A stretch of 46,953 bases of DNA. Origin: an uncultured Paracoccaceae bacterium. Its GTDB lineage: Bacteria > Pseudomonadota > Alphaproteobacteria > Rhodobacterales > Rhodobacteraceae. The stretch lies in the NCBI GenBank assembly GCA_913061275.1, contig CAJXSR010000026.1, positions 1 through 46,953 of the forward strand. The letters run 5' to 3'. Within the stretch, counting starts at the first letter, position 1; each line of letters starts with the position of its first letter. The notes below the pieces were generated by a model. That model was not told the origin of the DNA. It worked only from the letters and a program-made list of their open reading frames with translations, and made no database searches. This document shows, one piece after another, positions 24,967 through 34,454 of this stretch. The position numbers and the translations under genes are program-made.

Positions 24967-25030
24967 TCTGGGCTTTTCTAATTTGGAATTGTCTGGCTAA
25001 GTGATTTTAAACATCAGGAGTACACAGCTT

Positions 25031-26191
25031 ATGCCCGTTATCAACAGTATTGCGAATAATTTTAAAGAAATGGCCGAATGGCGTCAGCATATCCACGCCA
25101 ACCCTGAACTGGGTTTTGACTGTCATGAAACGGCGAAGTTCGTGGTTGAGCGCCTAAAAGAGTTTGGCGTTGATGATATTTCCACAGGGTGGGCCAAATC
25201 GGGTGTTGTAGCGGTGATTAATGGCAAGGGTGAGGGCGGTACCATCGGTTTGCGTGCGGATATGGATGCGCTGCCGATGCCTGAAAAAACCGGGCTTGAA
25301 TATGCATCAACAGTTGAGGGTAAGATGCATGCCTGCGGCCATGATGGGCATACAACGATGTTGTTGGGGGCGGCTAAATATCTGGCTGAAACCCGTAACT
25401 TTTCAGGCCGTGTTGTGTTGATGTTCCAACCTGCCGAAGAAGGTGGGGGTGGTGCTGAAGTGATGTGTGATGAAGGCGTGTTTGAAAAATACGGGATTTC
25501 GCAGGTGTTTGCGATTCATAACATGCCCGATCTGCCTGTGGGTGAATTTCAAACCCGCGCAGGGCCCGTGATGGCGTCTGTCGATGATTTTGAGATAGAA
25601 ATTTCAGGTAAAGGGGGCCACGCTGCTCGCCCGCAATTATCAGTAGACCCGATTGTTGCGGCAACCGCGATGGTGCAGGCATTGCACACGATTGTAAGCC
25701 GCAATGTTGACCCGATTGAAAACGGTGTGATTTCAATTACGCAAATCCATGCGGGTACGGCGTATAATGTGATCCCAGAAACTGCGAAAATCATGGGTAC
25801 AATCCGCAGTTTTGAGCCCGCGATCAAAGCGATTATGCAAAAACGGTTGATTACTGTGATGGAAAATATCTCGGCGGCTTTTGATACTACGGCAGAACTG
25901 ACCTATCATGACGGCTATCCCGCAACGGTTAATAATGCAGAAAAAGCCGCATTTGCGGTTAAGGTCGCGGCAAGTATTGTGGGTGAAGATAATGTCAGCG
26001 ATCAGGCGGCGCGGCGCATGGGGGCCGAGGATTTTTCGTTTATGTTGAATAAAGTGCCAGGGGCATATGTGTTTGTCGGCAATGGCGATAGTGCGGCATT
26101 GCACCACCAAAGTTATAACTTCAACGATGAATCCGCCCCGATTGGTGCATCATATTTGGCAAAGATTGTTGAAACGGCGCAGCCTGTTTAA
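25031..26191 (+). CDS. M20-family amidohydrolase (hippurate hydrolase / N-acyl-amino-acid deacylase type)
   Basis: 386-aa cytoplasmic metallopeptidase-like enzyme that cleaves an amide bond of N-acyl amino acids or similar compounds. The metal-ligand segments are MHACGHDGHTTML (C102, H104), the catalytic EE pair at E136-E137 in PAEEGGGGAEVM, and H163 in AIHNMP. The dimerisation domain (about 180-295) contains ISGKGGHAARPQLSVDPI. A late RMGAEDFSFML supplies the next metal ligand. These match the AmhX/HipO subgroup, whose substrates range from hippurate to indole-acetyl amino acids; none can be chosen here. ATG 25031 has AGGAG 10 nt upstream and is preferred to an upstream GTG at 25001. Confidence 0.88.
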   Translation: MPVINSIANNFKEMAEWRQHIHANPELGFDCHETAKFVVERLKEFGVDDISTGWAKSGVVAVINGKGEGGTIGLRADMDALPMPEKTGLEYASTVEGKMHACGHDGHTTMLLGAAKYLAETRNFSGRVVLMFQPAEEGGGGAEVMCDEGVFEKYGISQVFAIHNMPDLPVGEFQTRAGPVMASVDDFEIEISGKGGHAARPQLSVDPIVAATAMVQALHTIVSRNVDPIENGVISITQIHAGTAYNVIPETAKIMGTIRSFEPAIKAIMQKRLITVMENISAAFDTTAELTYHDGYPATVNNAEKAAFAVKVAASIVGEDNVSDQAARRMGAEDFSFMLNKVPGAYVFVGNGDSAALHHQSYNFNDESAPIGASYLAKIVETAQPV

Positions 26192-26283
26192 AGGTATCTG
26201 GGTTAGGCTGATAAAAAGAACGCTTACTTGCACTTTTTCCGCAGCCTGTTATCGATGCAATTCTGTAGAGTGAAAGACTGACA

Positions 26284-28068
26284 ATGAGAAGATCAAGCCC
26301 TTCGGCGAATGATTTAGAAGACCGCGAGAAATCCAAAACTGTTGGGCCTTTGCGCGGGCTTGCACCTTTTTTGAAGCCTTACAAGATATTGATAGTTCTT
26401 GCATTACTAGCCTTGGTCACCACCTCTAGTCTGTCATTGATTTTACCCCTTGCGGTTCGCCGTGTGGTGGATGGATTTTCAGCAGATCAAGCCAGCCAAT
26501 TAGATCAGTATTTTGGGGCGGCAATCGGCATTGCGGCTTTACTGGCAATAGGCACTGGGCTTCGGTATTATTTTATTACACGCCTAGGCGAACGTGTGGT
26601 CGCAGATATAAGAGTTTCTATTTATAACAAGATGATAGGAATGAGCCCACAATTTTTTGAACGTGTTATGACGGGTGAAGTATTATCGCGGATCACCACG
26701 GATACCACATTGATATTATCGGTAATCGGCAGTTCTGTCTCTATTGCGTTGCGCAATGTTTTGATCTTCTTTGGCGGTATGGTTTTGATGTTACTGACAT
26801 CGGTTAAACTGACCAGTTTGGTGTTGTTACTTGTGCCTGTGGTCATTGCACCAATCCTGATTTTGGGCCGCCGTGTGCGCAATTTAAGCCGTGAAAACCA
26901 AGACAAGATTGCGCAAAGTTCTGGCAACGCCTCGGAAACCTTGCTTGCGATCCAAACGGTGCAGGCTTTTACCCATGAAGGGCCAAGCCGTAAACGTTTT
27001 TCAGTTTTGACTGAGCAAGCTTATGATGCGGCACGGGAACGCATTACTGTGCGTTCTATCATGACTGTGATCGTGATATTTATGGTCTTTAGCGGTGTGC
27101 TAGCGGTGTTGTGGATGGGTGCGCGTGATGTGCGTGCAGAACTTATGTCGCCAGGCGCTTTGGTGCAGTTTGTGATCTATGCTATTTTGGTTGGTGGGGC
27201 TGTAGCTGCACTATCAGAAATCTGGGGCGAGCTACAACGTGCAGCGGGTGCAACAGAACGACTTGTTGAATTGATTAATGCAACGGATAATGTGGATGAT
27301 CCAAAGCAGCCTAAATTGCTTACGCAACCTATTCGGGGTGAATTGGCCTTCAAAGACCTGAATTTTAATTATCCATCACGCCCAGACATTCCTGCACTCG
27401 ACGCCTTAAATATGACGATTAAAGCAGGTGAAACTGTTGCATTGGTTGGCCCGTCTGGTGCGGGTAAATCTACCGTGTTTCAGATGGTTTTACGATTTTT
27501 CGACCCTGTATCGGGTGCGGTTTTGTTTGATGGGGTTGATATTAAAGAAATTAACCGCGAAGCTTTTCGCCAACAAATGGCATATGTGCCGCAAGACCCT
27601 GTTATATTTGCGACATCTGCTATGGAAAATATCCGTTTTGGCCGACCATCTGCATCAGATGATGAAGTTGTTGAGGCTGCAAAGGCTGCCGCTGCTCATG
27701 AGTTTCTGACAAAACTACCAGAAGGGTATGATAGTTTTGTAGGTGAGCGCGGGGTGATGTTATCGGGCGGGCAAAGGCAACGCATTGCGATTGCACGGGC
27801 TATTTTGCGCGATGCACCTGTTTTGCTTTTGGATGAAGCAACCTCTGCATTAGATGCGGAAAGTGAACAAGCCGTGCAAAAAGCGGTGGAGGTTCTGTCG
27901 AAAGACCGGACCACTTTGATTGTGGCGCATCGTTTGGCGACAGTGAAGCAGGCTAACCGTATCATTGTAATGGATGATGGTAAAATTGTTGCCCAAGGCA
28001 CGCATAACGAACTGGTAAAACAAGGCGGTTTGTATGCACGGCTGGCAAAACTGCAATTTACCCAATAG
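26284..28068 (+). CDS. ABC exporter, fused membrane and ATPase domains
   Basis: 594-aa half-transporter of the B family (MsbA/LmrA-like) working as a homodimer in the inner membrane. The membrane domain spans about 30-325 with six helices, starting after a charged N-terminus. The ATPase domain has Walker A GPSGAGKST (389-397), Q-loop Q437, signature LSGGQ (493-497), Walker B VLLLDE (513-518) and a switch His in VAHRLAT. The extended signature LSGGQRQRIAIARA and the D-loop SALD are intact, so it should be active. Many Rhodobacterales carry this orphan exporter. The substrate could be lipid, peptide or drug and is not shown by context. A 92-bp gap separates it from the M20 gene; no strong terminator was seen on either side. 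Confidence 0.92.
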   Translation: MRRSSPSANDLEDREKSKTVGPLRGLAPFLKPYKILIVLALLALVTTSSLSLILPLAVRRVVDGFSADQASQLDQYFGAAIGIAALLAIGTGLRYYFITRLGERVVADIRVSIYNKMIGMSPQFFERVMTGEVLSRITTDTTLILSVIGSSVSIALRNVLIFFGGMVLMLLTSVKLTSLVLLLVPVVIAPILILGRRVRNLSRENQDKIAQSSGNASETLLAIQTVQAFTHEGPSRKRFSVLTEQAYDAARERITVRSIMTVIVIFMVFSGVLAVLWMGARDVRAELMSPGALVQFVIYAILVGGAVAALSEIWGELQRAAGATERLVELINATDNVDDPKQPKLLTQPIRGELAFKDLNFNYPSRPDIPALDALNMTIKAGETVALVGPSGAGKSTVFQMVLRFFDPVSGAVLFDGVDIKEINREAFRQQMAYVPQDPVIFATSAMENIRFGRPSASDDEVVEAAKAAAAHEFLTKLPEGYDSFVGERGVMLSGGQRQRIAIARAILRDAPVLLLDEATSALDAESEQAVQKAVEVLSKDRTTLIVAHRLATVKQANRIIVMDDGKIVAQGTHNELVKQGGLYARLAKLQFTQ

Positions 28069-28194
28069 GCGGTTTTGCATATTCCGCTTTAAGTTTAGTG
28101 CAAAATGAGTGAAAGGGCGGGTTTTCCGACTTTTTTTACGTTTAGACGTATCGTAATTCTTGCGTGATCGCTATTTTATATGCACTCTGTACGG

Positions 28195-28220
28195 ATGTTG
28201 GCGTAAGGGAGCGCCATCAT
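28195..28220 (+). promoter_or_regulatory. Leader hairpin before the acyl-CoA synthetase
   Basis: ATGTTGGCG (28195-28203) pairs with CGCCATCAT (28212-28220) apart from one T-T mismatch, leaving an 8-nt loop containing AAGGGAG. The stem ends just before the real ribosome binding site GGGAGG (28223-28228). The loop holds a second Shine-Dalgarno-like sequence. It may modulate initiation, but this is speculative. Confidence 0.3.
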
Positions 28221-28233
28221 TTGGGAGGATATA

Positions 28234-30132
28234 ATGACATATAATTTTGCAACACTTGCAGATATTAAAGCTATTGAAAAAGAAATGCCGGTTGAAGAAC
28301 GTTGGACTGCGGAAACTGTTTACGAACAGCTTTGCGATACCCGCGATGCAAATCCAAATAAACCAGCAGTAAGTTTTCAGTTGAAATCTGGGCCAAAAGA
28401 TAAGGCCGTAACGCTTAACTGGACGGATCTGACCAAGAAGGTCACACAATGCGCCAACCTGTTTCGCTCACTGGGCGTTGGTAAAAATGATGTTGTTGCA
28501 TATCTTCTGCCAACCAGCCACGAGACGCTGATTACATTGATGGGCGGGATGACCGCTGGTATTGTGGCACCGATTAACCCAACGCTAGAGCCTGAGCAAA
28601 TCTCTGATTTGTTGCGTGATGCCAAGGCTAAGGTGTTGGTTACAATAAAAGCATTTCCAAAAACCGAAGTGGCGCAACTGGCAGCTGCCGCAGTGGCCTT
28701 GACCCCCTCGGTTGAAACCGTGATCGAAATAGATTTGTTACCACATCTTTCACCACCCCTTAGCTGGATTGTGCCGCTTATCCGTCCGAAAAACCCTGTG
28801 ACCCATAATGCGAAAATTATCGACTTTAATGAGGCCCTAGCGGCACAGCGCGATGATGTGTTGGAATTTGCCGAAACCGGTGATCGGTTTTGTGCGCATT
28901 TCCATACTGGTGGAACAACGGGTATGCCCAAGATCGTGCAACACAGACATTCAGGTGTTTTATATAACGGCTGGATCGGTTCGGCATTATTGTATTCGGC
29001 GGATGACGTTGTGATTTGCCCATTGCCTTTGTTCCATGTTTTGGCGGCTTATCCGATTTGGGCAGGGTGCCTGTCATCGGGCGCGCATATGGTTTTGCCA
29101 ACCCCTGCGGGCTATCGCGGCGAAGGCGTTTTTGACAATCTGTGGAAACTGATTGAACGTTGGGGCGGCACTTTCATTGTTACTGTGCCTACGGCTGCGG
29201 CTGCATTGATGCAACGTACTGTGGATGCGGATATATCAACTTTGAAAGCGGCTTTTAGCGGCTCGGCGCCTTTGCCAGTAGAACTGTTCAAGCGGTTTCA
29301 AGCAGCAACTGGTGTTGAAATAATCGAAGGTTACGGCATGTCAGAGGCAACCTGCCTTGTATCTGCCAACCCAACGCAAGGCCTGCGTAAAGTCGGCTCT
29401 GTTGGTTTTCCACTACCTTACACGGATGTGAAAATCTTTGATTGCGACGATGCAGGTAAAGTTTTGCATGAAATGAAGACTGATGAGATCGGTGAAATTT
29501 GTGTCTCGAACTTTGGTGTGGTTGCAGGTGCAACTTATACCGACAAAGACAAAAACAAAGGTCTGTATGCAAAAGATAAATACCTGCGTACGGGTGATTT
29601 GGGCCGGATTGATAAAGACGGCTACTTATGGATCACGGGACGTGCCAAAGATCTGATTATTCGCGGCGGTCACAACATCGACCCTGCTATGATCGAAGAG
29701 GCATTGGCAGGCCATGACCAAGTTGCGTTTGCTGGTGCCATTGGCCAGCCAGATGCGAAAGCAGGCGAGCTGCCTTGTGTTTATGTAGAACTGATTGATG
29801 GGGCGACTGTGGACAAGGCTGAATTGATGGCCTTTGCTAAAGAGCATGTGCATGAACGTGCAGCCGTACCAAAATATATGGAAATAATGAGCGAGTTGCC
29901 AAAAACAGCTGTTGGGAAAATTTTCAAACCCGCTTTGCGTAAATCTGCAATTACCCGCATTTATAATGCAGCCCTTAAGGACGCAGAGCTGGATGTGACT
30001 GTTGTGAGTGTCGTTGAAAGCAAAAAGCGCGGGCTGGTAGCTCAGCTGACCAGAGGTGATGACCGTATTTCTGACAAGACAGTTACCAAAGTCCTAGGTG
30101 GCTTTATCAACCCGTGGGAATGGGCTGAGTAG
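28234..30132 (+). CDS. Acyl-CoA synthetase, AMP-binding family
   Basis: 632-aa adenylate-forming enzyme that activates a carboxylic acid to its acyl-CoA through an acyl-AMP intermediate. The P-loop HTGGTTGMPK is at 224-233. Later come the EGYGMSEATC adenine-binding motif, LRTGDLGRIDKDGYLWITGRAKD and the GGHNIDPAMIEE hinge region. The catalytic lysine lies in PKTAVGKIFKPALRK near the C-terminus. This is the long FadD-like group in which medium- or long-chain fatty acids are common substrates; specificity is inferred only. The gene has a good ribosome binding site (GGGAGG, 5 nt before the ATG) and stands alone between an ABC exporter and convergent metG. A terminator follows 37 bp downstream. 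Confidence 0.9.
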   Translation: MTYNFATLADIKAIEKEMPVEERWTAETVYEQLCDTRDANPNKPAVSFQLKSGPKDKAVTLNWTDLTKKVTQCANLFRSLGVGKNDVVAYLLPTSHETLITLMGGMTAGIVAPINPTLEPEQISDLLRDAKAKVLVTIKAFPKTEVAQLAAAAVALTPSVETVIEIDLLPHLSPPLSWIVPLIRPKNPVTHNAKIIDFNEALAAQRDDVLEFAETGDRFCAHFHTGGTTGMPKIVQHRHSGVLYNGWIGSALLYSADDVVICPLPLFHVLAAYPIWAGCLSSGAHMVLPTPAGYRGEGVFDNLWKLIERWGGTFIVTVPTAAAALMQRTVDADISTLKAAFSGSAPLPVELFKRFQAATGVEIIEGYGMSEATCLVSANPTQGLRKVGSVGFPLPYTDVKIFDCDDAGKVLHEMKTDEIGEICVSNFGVVAGATYTDKDKNKGLYAKDKYLRTGDLGRIDKDGYLWITGRAKDLIIRGGHNIDPAMIEEALAGHDQVAFAGAIGQPDAKAGELPCVYVELIDGATVDKAELMAFAKEHVHERAAVPKYMEIMSELPKTAVGKIFKPALRKSAITRIYNAALKDAELDVTVVSVVESKKRGLVAQLTRGDDRISDKTVTKVLGGFINPWEWAE

Positions 30133-30168
30133 ATTTAGATCAGGCAAACTGCCAGATTACACCATTTA

Positions 30169-30194
30169 GCTGTCCCGAAAGGGGCAGCATTTTT
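30169..30194 (+). terminator. Terminator of the acyl-CoA synthetase gene
   Basis: GCTGTCCC (30169-30176), loop GAAA, GGGGCAGC (30181-30188) form an 8-bp stem with one G-U pair, followed by A and five T (30190-30194). It is a strong intrinsic terminator; its T-run reaches the stop codon of the convergent metG. Confidence 0.92.
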
Positions 30195-31908
30195 ATGTGT
30201 TTTGACCTGCAAATTGCGCTTGCATTTGATCACGCGCATCATCGGTAATTTTTGCAAACATTACGTCTGGTACTGTGAACGCATGACCTGCTGGCAAGCT
30301 ATCCAGTGCTTTGGCAACATCGGTTGGCCAAACGGCTTTTGTGTTCATCGCTTCCAGCATATCGGCGGCAGCATCGGGGATAAACGGTTCTGACAGGCTG
30401 GCATATAGCGGGATTAAGTTCAGTGCGAAACGCACGATTGCAGCGGCTGCATCAGGGTCTGTTTTAAACAAGGCCCAAGGTGCTGCATTTTGCAGGTATT
30501 CGTTTCCTGCCGCCCATATTGCACGCAATTCAGATGTGGCCTTGCGAATTTCTATCGCTTCCAGATGCGCTTCATACGCTTTCAGGCGTTTGGTTATTTC
30601 TGCAATCACGGCTGCTTCAGCTGCACCATATTCACCGCCCGCAGGTACTTCTTCACCGAATTTAGCGCGGCAAAACTTGGTGATACGTGATACGAAATTA
30701 CCCAGCACATCGGCCAGATCTTTGTTTACGGTGGCTTGGAAGTTTTCCCAAGTAAACTCACTATCCGAGCTTTCAGGTACGTGTGTTAACAGCCACCAGC
30801 GCCAATAATCAGAAGGTAGAATATCCAGCGCTTGGTTCATAAACACCCCGCGCCCTTTGGATGTGGAAAACTGCCCGCCATCGTAATTCAGGTAGTTAAA
30901 CGATTTGATGTAATCAACCAGTTTCCACGGCTCACCTGATCCCATGATGGTGCAGGGGAATGAAAGCGTGTGAAACGGCACGTTATCCTTGCCCATGAAC
31001 TGGACGTATTTTACATCTTCCGCACCCTTATCGGTACGCCACCAGCGTTCCCAAGCAGATGCATCCAATCCATTGGCTTCGGCCCATTCAGCCGTAGCCG
31101 CGATATATTCAATGGGCGCGTCAAACCAGACGTAGAAAACTTTGCCTTCCATGCCTTCCCAATCTTGATCGCCGCGCTTGACGGGGATGCCCCAGTCCAG
31201 ATCGCGGGTGATACCACGGTCACGTAGACCGTCACCGTCATGCAACCACTTTTTGGCAATGGATGTGGTCAGGATTGGCCAGTCTTTTTTGCTGTTTATC
31301 CACGCATCCAGTGTATCGCGCATACCCGCTTGCTTCAGATAAAGGTGTTTGGTTTCACGCACTTCCAGATCTGTAGAGCCAGAAATGGCCGAACGTGGAT
31401 TGATAAGATCGGTTGGGTTTAGCTGCTTGGTGCAGTTTTCACACTGATCGCCGCGCGCGCTGTCATAGCCACAATTCGGGCATTCACCTTCGATATAACG
31501 ATCAGGCAGATAACGGCCATCTGTGTTGGAATAAACCTGCTTTTCGCTAACCTCTTCGATCAACCCGTTTTCGGCAAGTTTACCCGCCAAGTGTTGGGTC
31601 AACGCATGGTTCTGCGGGCTGGATGAACGGCCAAAGTAATCAAATGATAGGCCGAAACCTTTGGCCAGATTTGCCTGTACCTCGTGCATTTCAGCGCAAA
31701 ATTCGGCTACGTCTTGCCCAGTTTTGGCTGCCGCTAATTCCGCTGGTGTGCCGTGTTCATCGGTTGCACAGATAAACATCACTTCGCGGCCCATAGCGCG
31801 GTTGAAGCGCGCATAGACATCAGACGGCAACTGGCTGCCAACTAGGTTGCCTAAGTGTTTGATGCCGTTGATATAGGGCAGGGCGGAAGTGATTAAGATA
31901 CGTGTCAT
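30193..31908 (-). CDS. metG: Methionyl-tRNA synthetase
   Basis: Charges tRNA-Met with methionine. It is 571 aa from ATG 31908; a TTG two codons earlier is less likely. The class I HIGH motif appears as KHLGN in [17 protein letters not shown] near the N-terminus. [11 protein letters not shown] follows. A four-cysteine zinc knuckle is visible in [17 protein letters not shown]. The KMSKS signature is replaced by FSTSKGRG, which is the normal variant of this MetG subtype. The C-terminal tRNA-binding OB-fold extension of some MetG proteins is absent. MFS transporter and metG are on the same strand with a 54-bp gap. Confidence 0.95.
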   Translation of the reverse strand: MTRILITSALPYINGIKHLGNLVGSQLPSDVYARFNRAMGREVMFICATDEHGTPAELAAAKTGQDVAEFCAEMHEVQANLAKGFGLSFDYFGRSSSPQNHALTQHLAGKLAENGLIEEVSEKQVYSNTDGRYLPDRYIEGECPNCGYDSARGDQCENCTKQLNPTDLINPRSAISGSTDLEVRETKHLYLKQAGMRDTLDAWINSKKDWPILTTSIAKKWLHDGDGLRDRGITRDLDWGIPVKRGDQDWEGMEGKVFYVWFDAPIEYIAATAEWAEANGLDASAWERWWRTDKGAEDVKYVQFMGKDNVPFHTLSFPCTIMGSGEPWKLVDYIKSFNYLNYDGGQFSTSKGRGVFMNQALDILPSDYWRWWLLTHVPESSDSEFTWENFQATVNKDLADVLGNFVSRITKFCRAKFGEEVPAGGEYGAAEAAVIAEITKRLKAYEAHLEAIEIRKATSELRAIWAAGNEYLQNAAPWALFKTDPDAAAAIVRFALNLIPLYASLSEPFIPDAAADMLEAMNTKAVWPTDVAKALDSLPAGHAFTVPDVMFAKITDDARDQMQAQFAGQNT

Positions 31909-31924
31909 GTTCAAGCCGAATGTT

Positions 31925-31945
31925 GGTTACAGTTTCGATGTAACC
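31925..31945 (-). promoter_or_regulatory. Hairpin in the metG leader
   Basis: GGTTACA (31925-31931) and TGTAACC (31939-31945) are perfect 7-bp inverted arms with a 7-nt loop, between the MFS stop (31963) and the metG start (31908). No T-tract follows on the minus strand, so termination is unlikely. A leader structure or operator is possible. Confidence 0.4.
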
Positions 31946-31962
31946 CAACCTTGCACCCACGG

Positions 31963-33183
31963 CTAGTCTAGTTTTTTACGTTTCAGTAATTTACCAATTG
32001 TGAATGATGTGCGTGGTGTGTAGCTGTACTTGGTTTTGGTATCCGAGGTAGGGCGTACACGCATGCGCATTAAGCCGTAGATTGCCAACCCTATGTGGGC
32101 GACCATAATATAGCTAAACAAGGCCGATGGCCCGAAATTCTCAATTAAAACAGAGGCGATCACAGGGCTAAAAATAGCGCCAATACCATATAAGAACATC
32201 AAAGATGCGTTTAATTCAACACGATCTTTTGCAGAGACAAAATCATTCGCGTGGGCAATGGATACTGAAAAAATAGGATATGTGAGGGCGCCAAAAATGA
32301 ATGCCATGATATAGATTGTATTGGGATCATTCGGATTTAGCCATGCCATGCTAAAGCAGATTGCAATGCTTGCGATGGATAGCCACAACAAAACCCAGCG
32401 GCGGTCGTATTTATCGGCTAGCCAACCTGTGGGTATTTGCGTGACGGCACCCCCGATTAAAACAGTCGCTAGAAATTGGCCAGTTTGTGATGCATTCAGC
32501 CCCACGTCTTGGGCATAAATCGGCCCTGCCATACGAAATGACGATGAACTGACACCTGCAACAATAACGCCCGCAACCCCTAAGGGTGATGTTATGGCGG
32601 TACGGATCGGATGCAGGCGTGGTCTTGCTGGGGCCTCTGGTTGTTTTGATGTGGTGAGTGTTAACGGCAAGATGCAGGCACAGGCAAGAATTGCCAGAAT
32701 GTTATAGGATACATAGGCTGCAGGCTCTAGAAACCCGATCATCAACTGGGCGACCGATGAAGCCCCAATATCAACCACACGGTAAACGCCCATGACGCGG
32801 CCCCGATTTTGGTTGGTAAGTTTGGCCTGAAACCACGCTTCAATCACGGTATAGCAACCTGCAACACACATGCCTGATAAGATACGTAAGAAAATCCAGA
32901 AAACCGCATCAATATACATTGGGTGTGCAATGGCCCCGATCGTGCCCATTGCCGCAAACACCGCAAATGTTCGCGAATGCCCAATCGTGCCGATCAGGCG
33001 CGGGGCCCACCAACAACCGATGAAAAAGCCAAAGAAATGGGAAGACCCTAATAGGCCAAGCTGGGTTCTGGAAAAACCTTCTTGTGTGCCTGACAGCACA
33101 TCAAGCGGTGAAATTGCACCTGCACTTAGTTGCAGTAGAGCTACAGAAAGCATTAGAGCGGCAAAGGAAATTATCAGGCGCAT
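31963..33183 (-). CDS. MFS transporter
   Basis: 406-aa inner-membrane protein with about twelve predicted helices. The loop between helices 2 and 3 has GCWWAPRLIGTIGHSRTFA, and the second half has PTGWLADKYDRRWVL, an MFS motif A copy (G-x-L-A-D-x-x-x-R-R). The pattern resembles the YcaD/roseobacter MFS group, whose substrates are mostly unknown. No regulator lies beside it. It precedes metG on the same strand, but with a hairpin in the gap, so co-transcription is uncertain. The C-terminal tail is basic and cytoplasmic (RTSFTIGKLLKRKKLD). Confidence 0.82.
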   Translation of the reverse strand: MRLIISFAALMLSVALLQLSAGAISPLDVLSGTQEGFSRTQLGLLGSSHFFGFFIGCWWAPRLIGTIGHSRTFAVFAAMGTIGAIAHPMYIDAVFWIFLRILSGMCVAGCYTVIEAWFQAKLTNQNRGRVMGVYRVVDIGASSVAQLMIGFLEPAAYVSYNILAILACACILPLTLTTSKQPEAPARPRLHPIRTAITSPLGVAGVIVAGVSSSSFRMAGPIYAQDVGLNASQTGQFLATVLIGGAVTQIPTGWLADKYDRRWVLLWLSIASIAICFSMAWLNPNDPNTIYIMAFIFGALTYPIFSVSIAHANDFVSAKDRVELNASLMFLYGIGAIFSPVIASVLIENFGPSALFSYIMVAHIGLAIYGLMRMRVRPTSDTKTKYSYTPRTSFTIGKLLKRKKLD

Positions 33184-33271
33184 TATTTAGCCGTTGTTGT
33201 TTCAATTCAGATATAACCGTCATGTTTTATCATGGCAGGTCTGTTTTCGACGTGGTGATGTCGAAGTTGTG

Positions 33272-33823
33272 CTATGACTTATTAATCATGCGGCGCAGCG
33301 TGTCATCTTTTTTAATGAAATGCCGATAGAGAGCCGCTAAAAGATGCAAGATAGACAAAGCGACCAGTGTTGTGGCGGATATTTCATGTAAGGTGAAAAG
33401 TAATTCTTCAAATGCCGCGTCTTCTGGGAAAATGGCTGGGATCAGGAAGGTGCCAAAGAAACGAATTTCAAACCCAGTGGCAGAACTGGCAAGCCACCCC
33501 AGTAAAGGGGTAATAAGCATTAGAACATAAAGGCTTACATGCACCGTATGTGCGATTATAATTTGTATCTTTGGTGTTGAATTATATTCAATGAGTTTTG
33601 GGGGCAGTGAGATTACACGCCAAGCCATTCGAATAAAGATTAGCCCCAACAGCAAAATACCAACGGATTTGTGCCAGCCGTAAAGATGGATAGTGTCCAA
33701 AGAGGGCTTCATATCGGCGATATTTTTGCCAAATAAGAACATCCCCCACAAGGCAAATGCCATGATCCAATGCAATAACCGTGAAATTATACCGTAAGAC
33801 GTAGCTGTGTTGCGCAAGTTCAT
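33272..33823 (-). CDS. Cytochrome b561-type membrane protein
   Basis: 183-aa four-helix inner-membrane b-type cytochrome. Histidines suited to bind two haems occur in RLLHWIMAF, the HLYGWHKSVG pair region, AHTVHVSLYVLM and ILHLLAALYRHF. Such proteins shuttle electrons between quinol and periplasmic acceptors, for example against superoxide as in E. coli CybB. The ATG at 33823 lies 1 nt after the yceI stop with AAGAG upstream, and is preferred to ATGs nine and eight codons earlier that would overlap yceI. The YceI-cytochrome b561 pairing is common in proteobacteria and suggests a joint role with a periplasmic isoprenoid-binding protein. Confidence 0.88.
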   Translation of the reverse strand: MNLRNTATSYGIISRLLHWIMAFALWGMFLFGKNIADMKPSLDTIHLYGWHKSVGILLLGLIFIRMAWRVISLPPKLIEYNSTPKIQIIIAHTVHVSLYVLMLITPLLGWLASSATGFEIRFFGTFLIPAIFPEDAAFEELLFTLHEISATTLVALSILHLLAALYRHFIKKDDTLRRMINKS

Positions 33824-33824
33824 T

Positions 33825-34391
33825 TTATTTACTCTTAATTCGTGCATCAATCGTAATAGCTAAAATATCACTTACATAGCTAGGGTAACCACTTGCCCCA
33901 AAATCATGGCGGTTAATATCGCCTGTAATGCGTATGCGAAGATCATCCCGTTCAGAGGCTTTTGTGCCGGGGTCGCGCAGCAACTGGGCCATTAAGGTTA
34001 AGGGCTTGGTGATACCGCGCACTGTTACCATGCCTTTGATAACCGCTTTTGCACCGTCGGCTTTGACCGACTGTGATACAAATTCTATCGTTGGGTATTT
34101 ATTAGCGTGCAGAATTTTCTTTGACCGCACTGCTTGCGTGGCAAAGAGAAACCCGGCTTTGGTGGTTTGTGTATTTAAAGTCACCTCAACTTGGCTGTTG
34201 GATGCTTTATCAAAGTCGATGGAAATAACAGAGCTGTAATCAGGAAACTGCCCTTGGATTGTATCAGGGCCAAATTGGTAGGTGAAGCCAATATCTGATC
34301 TGTCCGTCACAATGTCGTAATCAATGGCTTCGGCAAAAGCGAATTGGGCGAATGAGAGTAGTAGATATGTAGATATGACAATTAAACGCAT
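33825..34391 (-). CDS. YceI-family periplasmic lipid-binding protein
   Basis: 188-aa secreted protein. A Sec signal peptide (about 1-20, cleavage probably AFA|EAI) is followed by the YceI lipocalin-like barrel: YDIVTDRSDIGFTYQFG, an internal FATQAVRSKKILHANKYPTIEF (YceI hallmark) and GMVTVRGITKPLTL. The late DINRHDFGASGYP segment is also typical. Family members bind long isoprenoids such as ubiquinone-8 or polyprenyl chains in the periplasm. It is co-transcribed with a cytochrome b561 one base downstream. A palindrome next to a -35-like box upstream suggests regulation. Confidence 0.92.
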   Translation of the reverse strand: MRLIVISTYLLLSFAQFAFAEAIDYDIVTDRSDIGFTYQFGPDTIQGQFPDYSSVISIDFDKASNSQVEVTLNTQTTKAGFLFATQAVRSKKILHANKYPTIEFVSQSVKADGAKAVIKGMVTVRGITKPLTLMAQLLRDPGTKASERDDLRIRITGDINRHDFGASGYPSYVSDILAITIDARIKSK

Positions 34392-34407
34392 AAGGGTGAT
34401 CCTTTCG

Positions 34408-34427
34408 AGGGTCTTACCCTATGTCAA
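34408..34427 (-). promoter_or_regulatory. Promoter and operator-like palindrome of the yceI operon
   Basis: On the minus strand TTGACA (34427-34422) is a perfect -35 hexamer. A palindrome AGGGT-AAG-ACCCT (34420-34408) follows directly in the spacer. The matching -10 is weak (AAGGAT at 34404-34399), as expected for a promoter needing an activator or held by a repressor. The regulator is unknown. Confidence 0.4.
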
Positions 34428-34454
34428 CACACAAGCCCGCTAGTTTATTCGACA

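Noticed and set aside
30193-31908. MetG with a damaged KMSKS loop
   Set aside because: FSTSK is the normal form in this MetG subtype.
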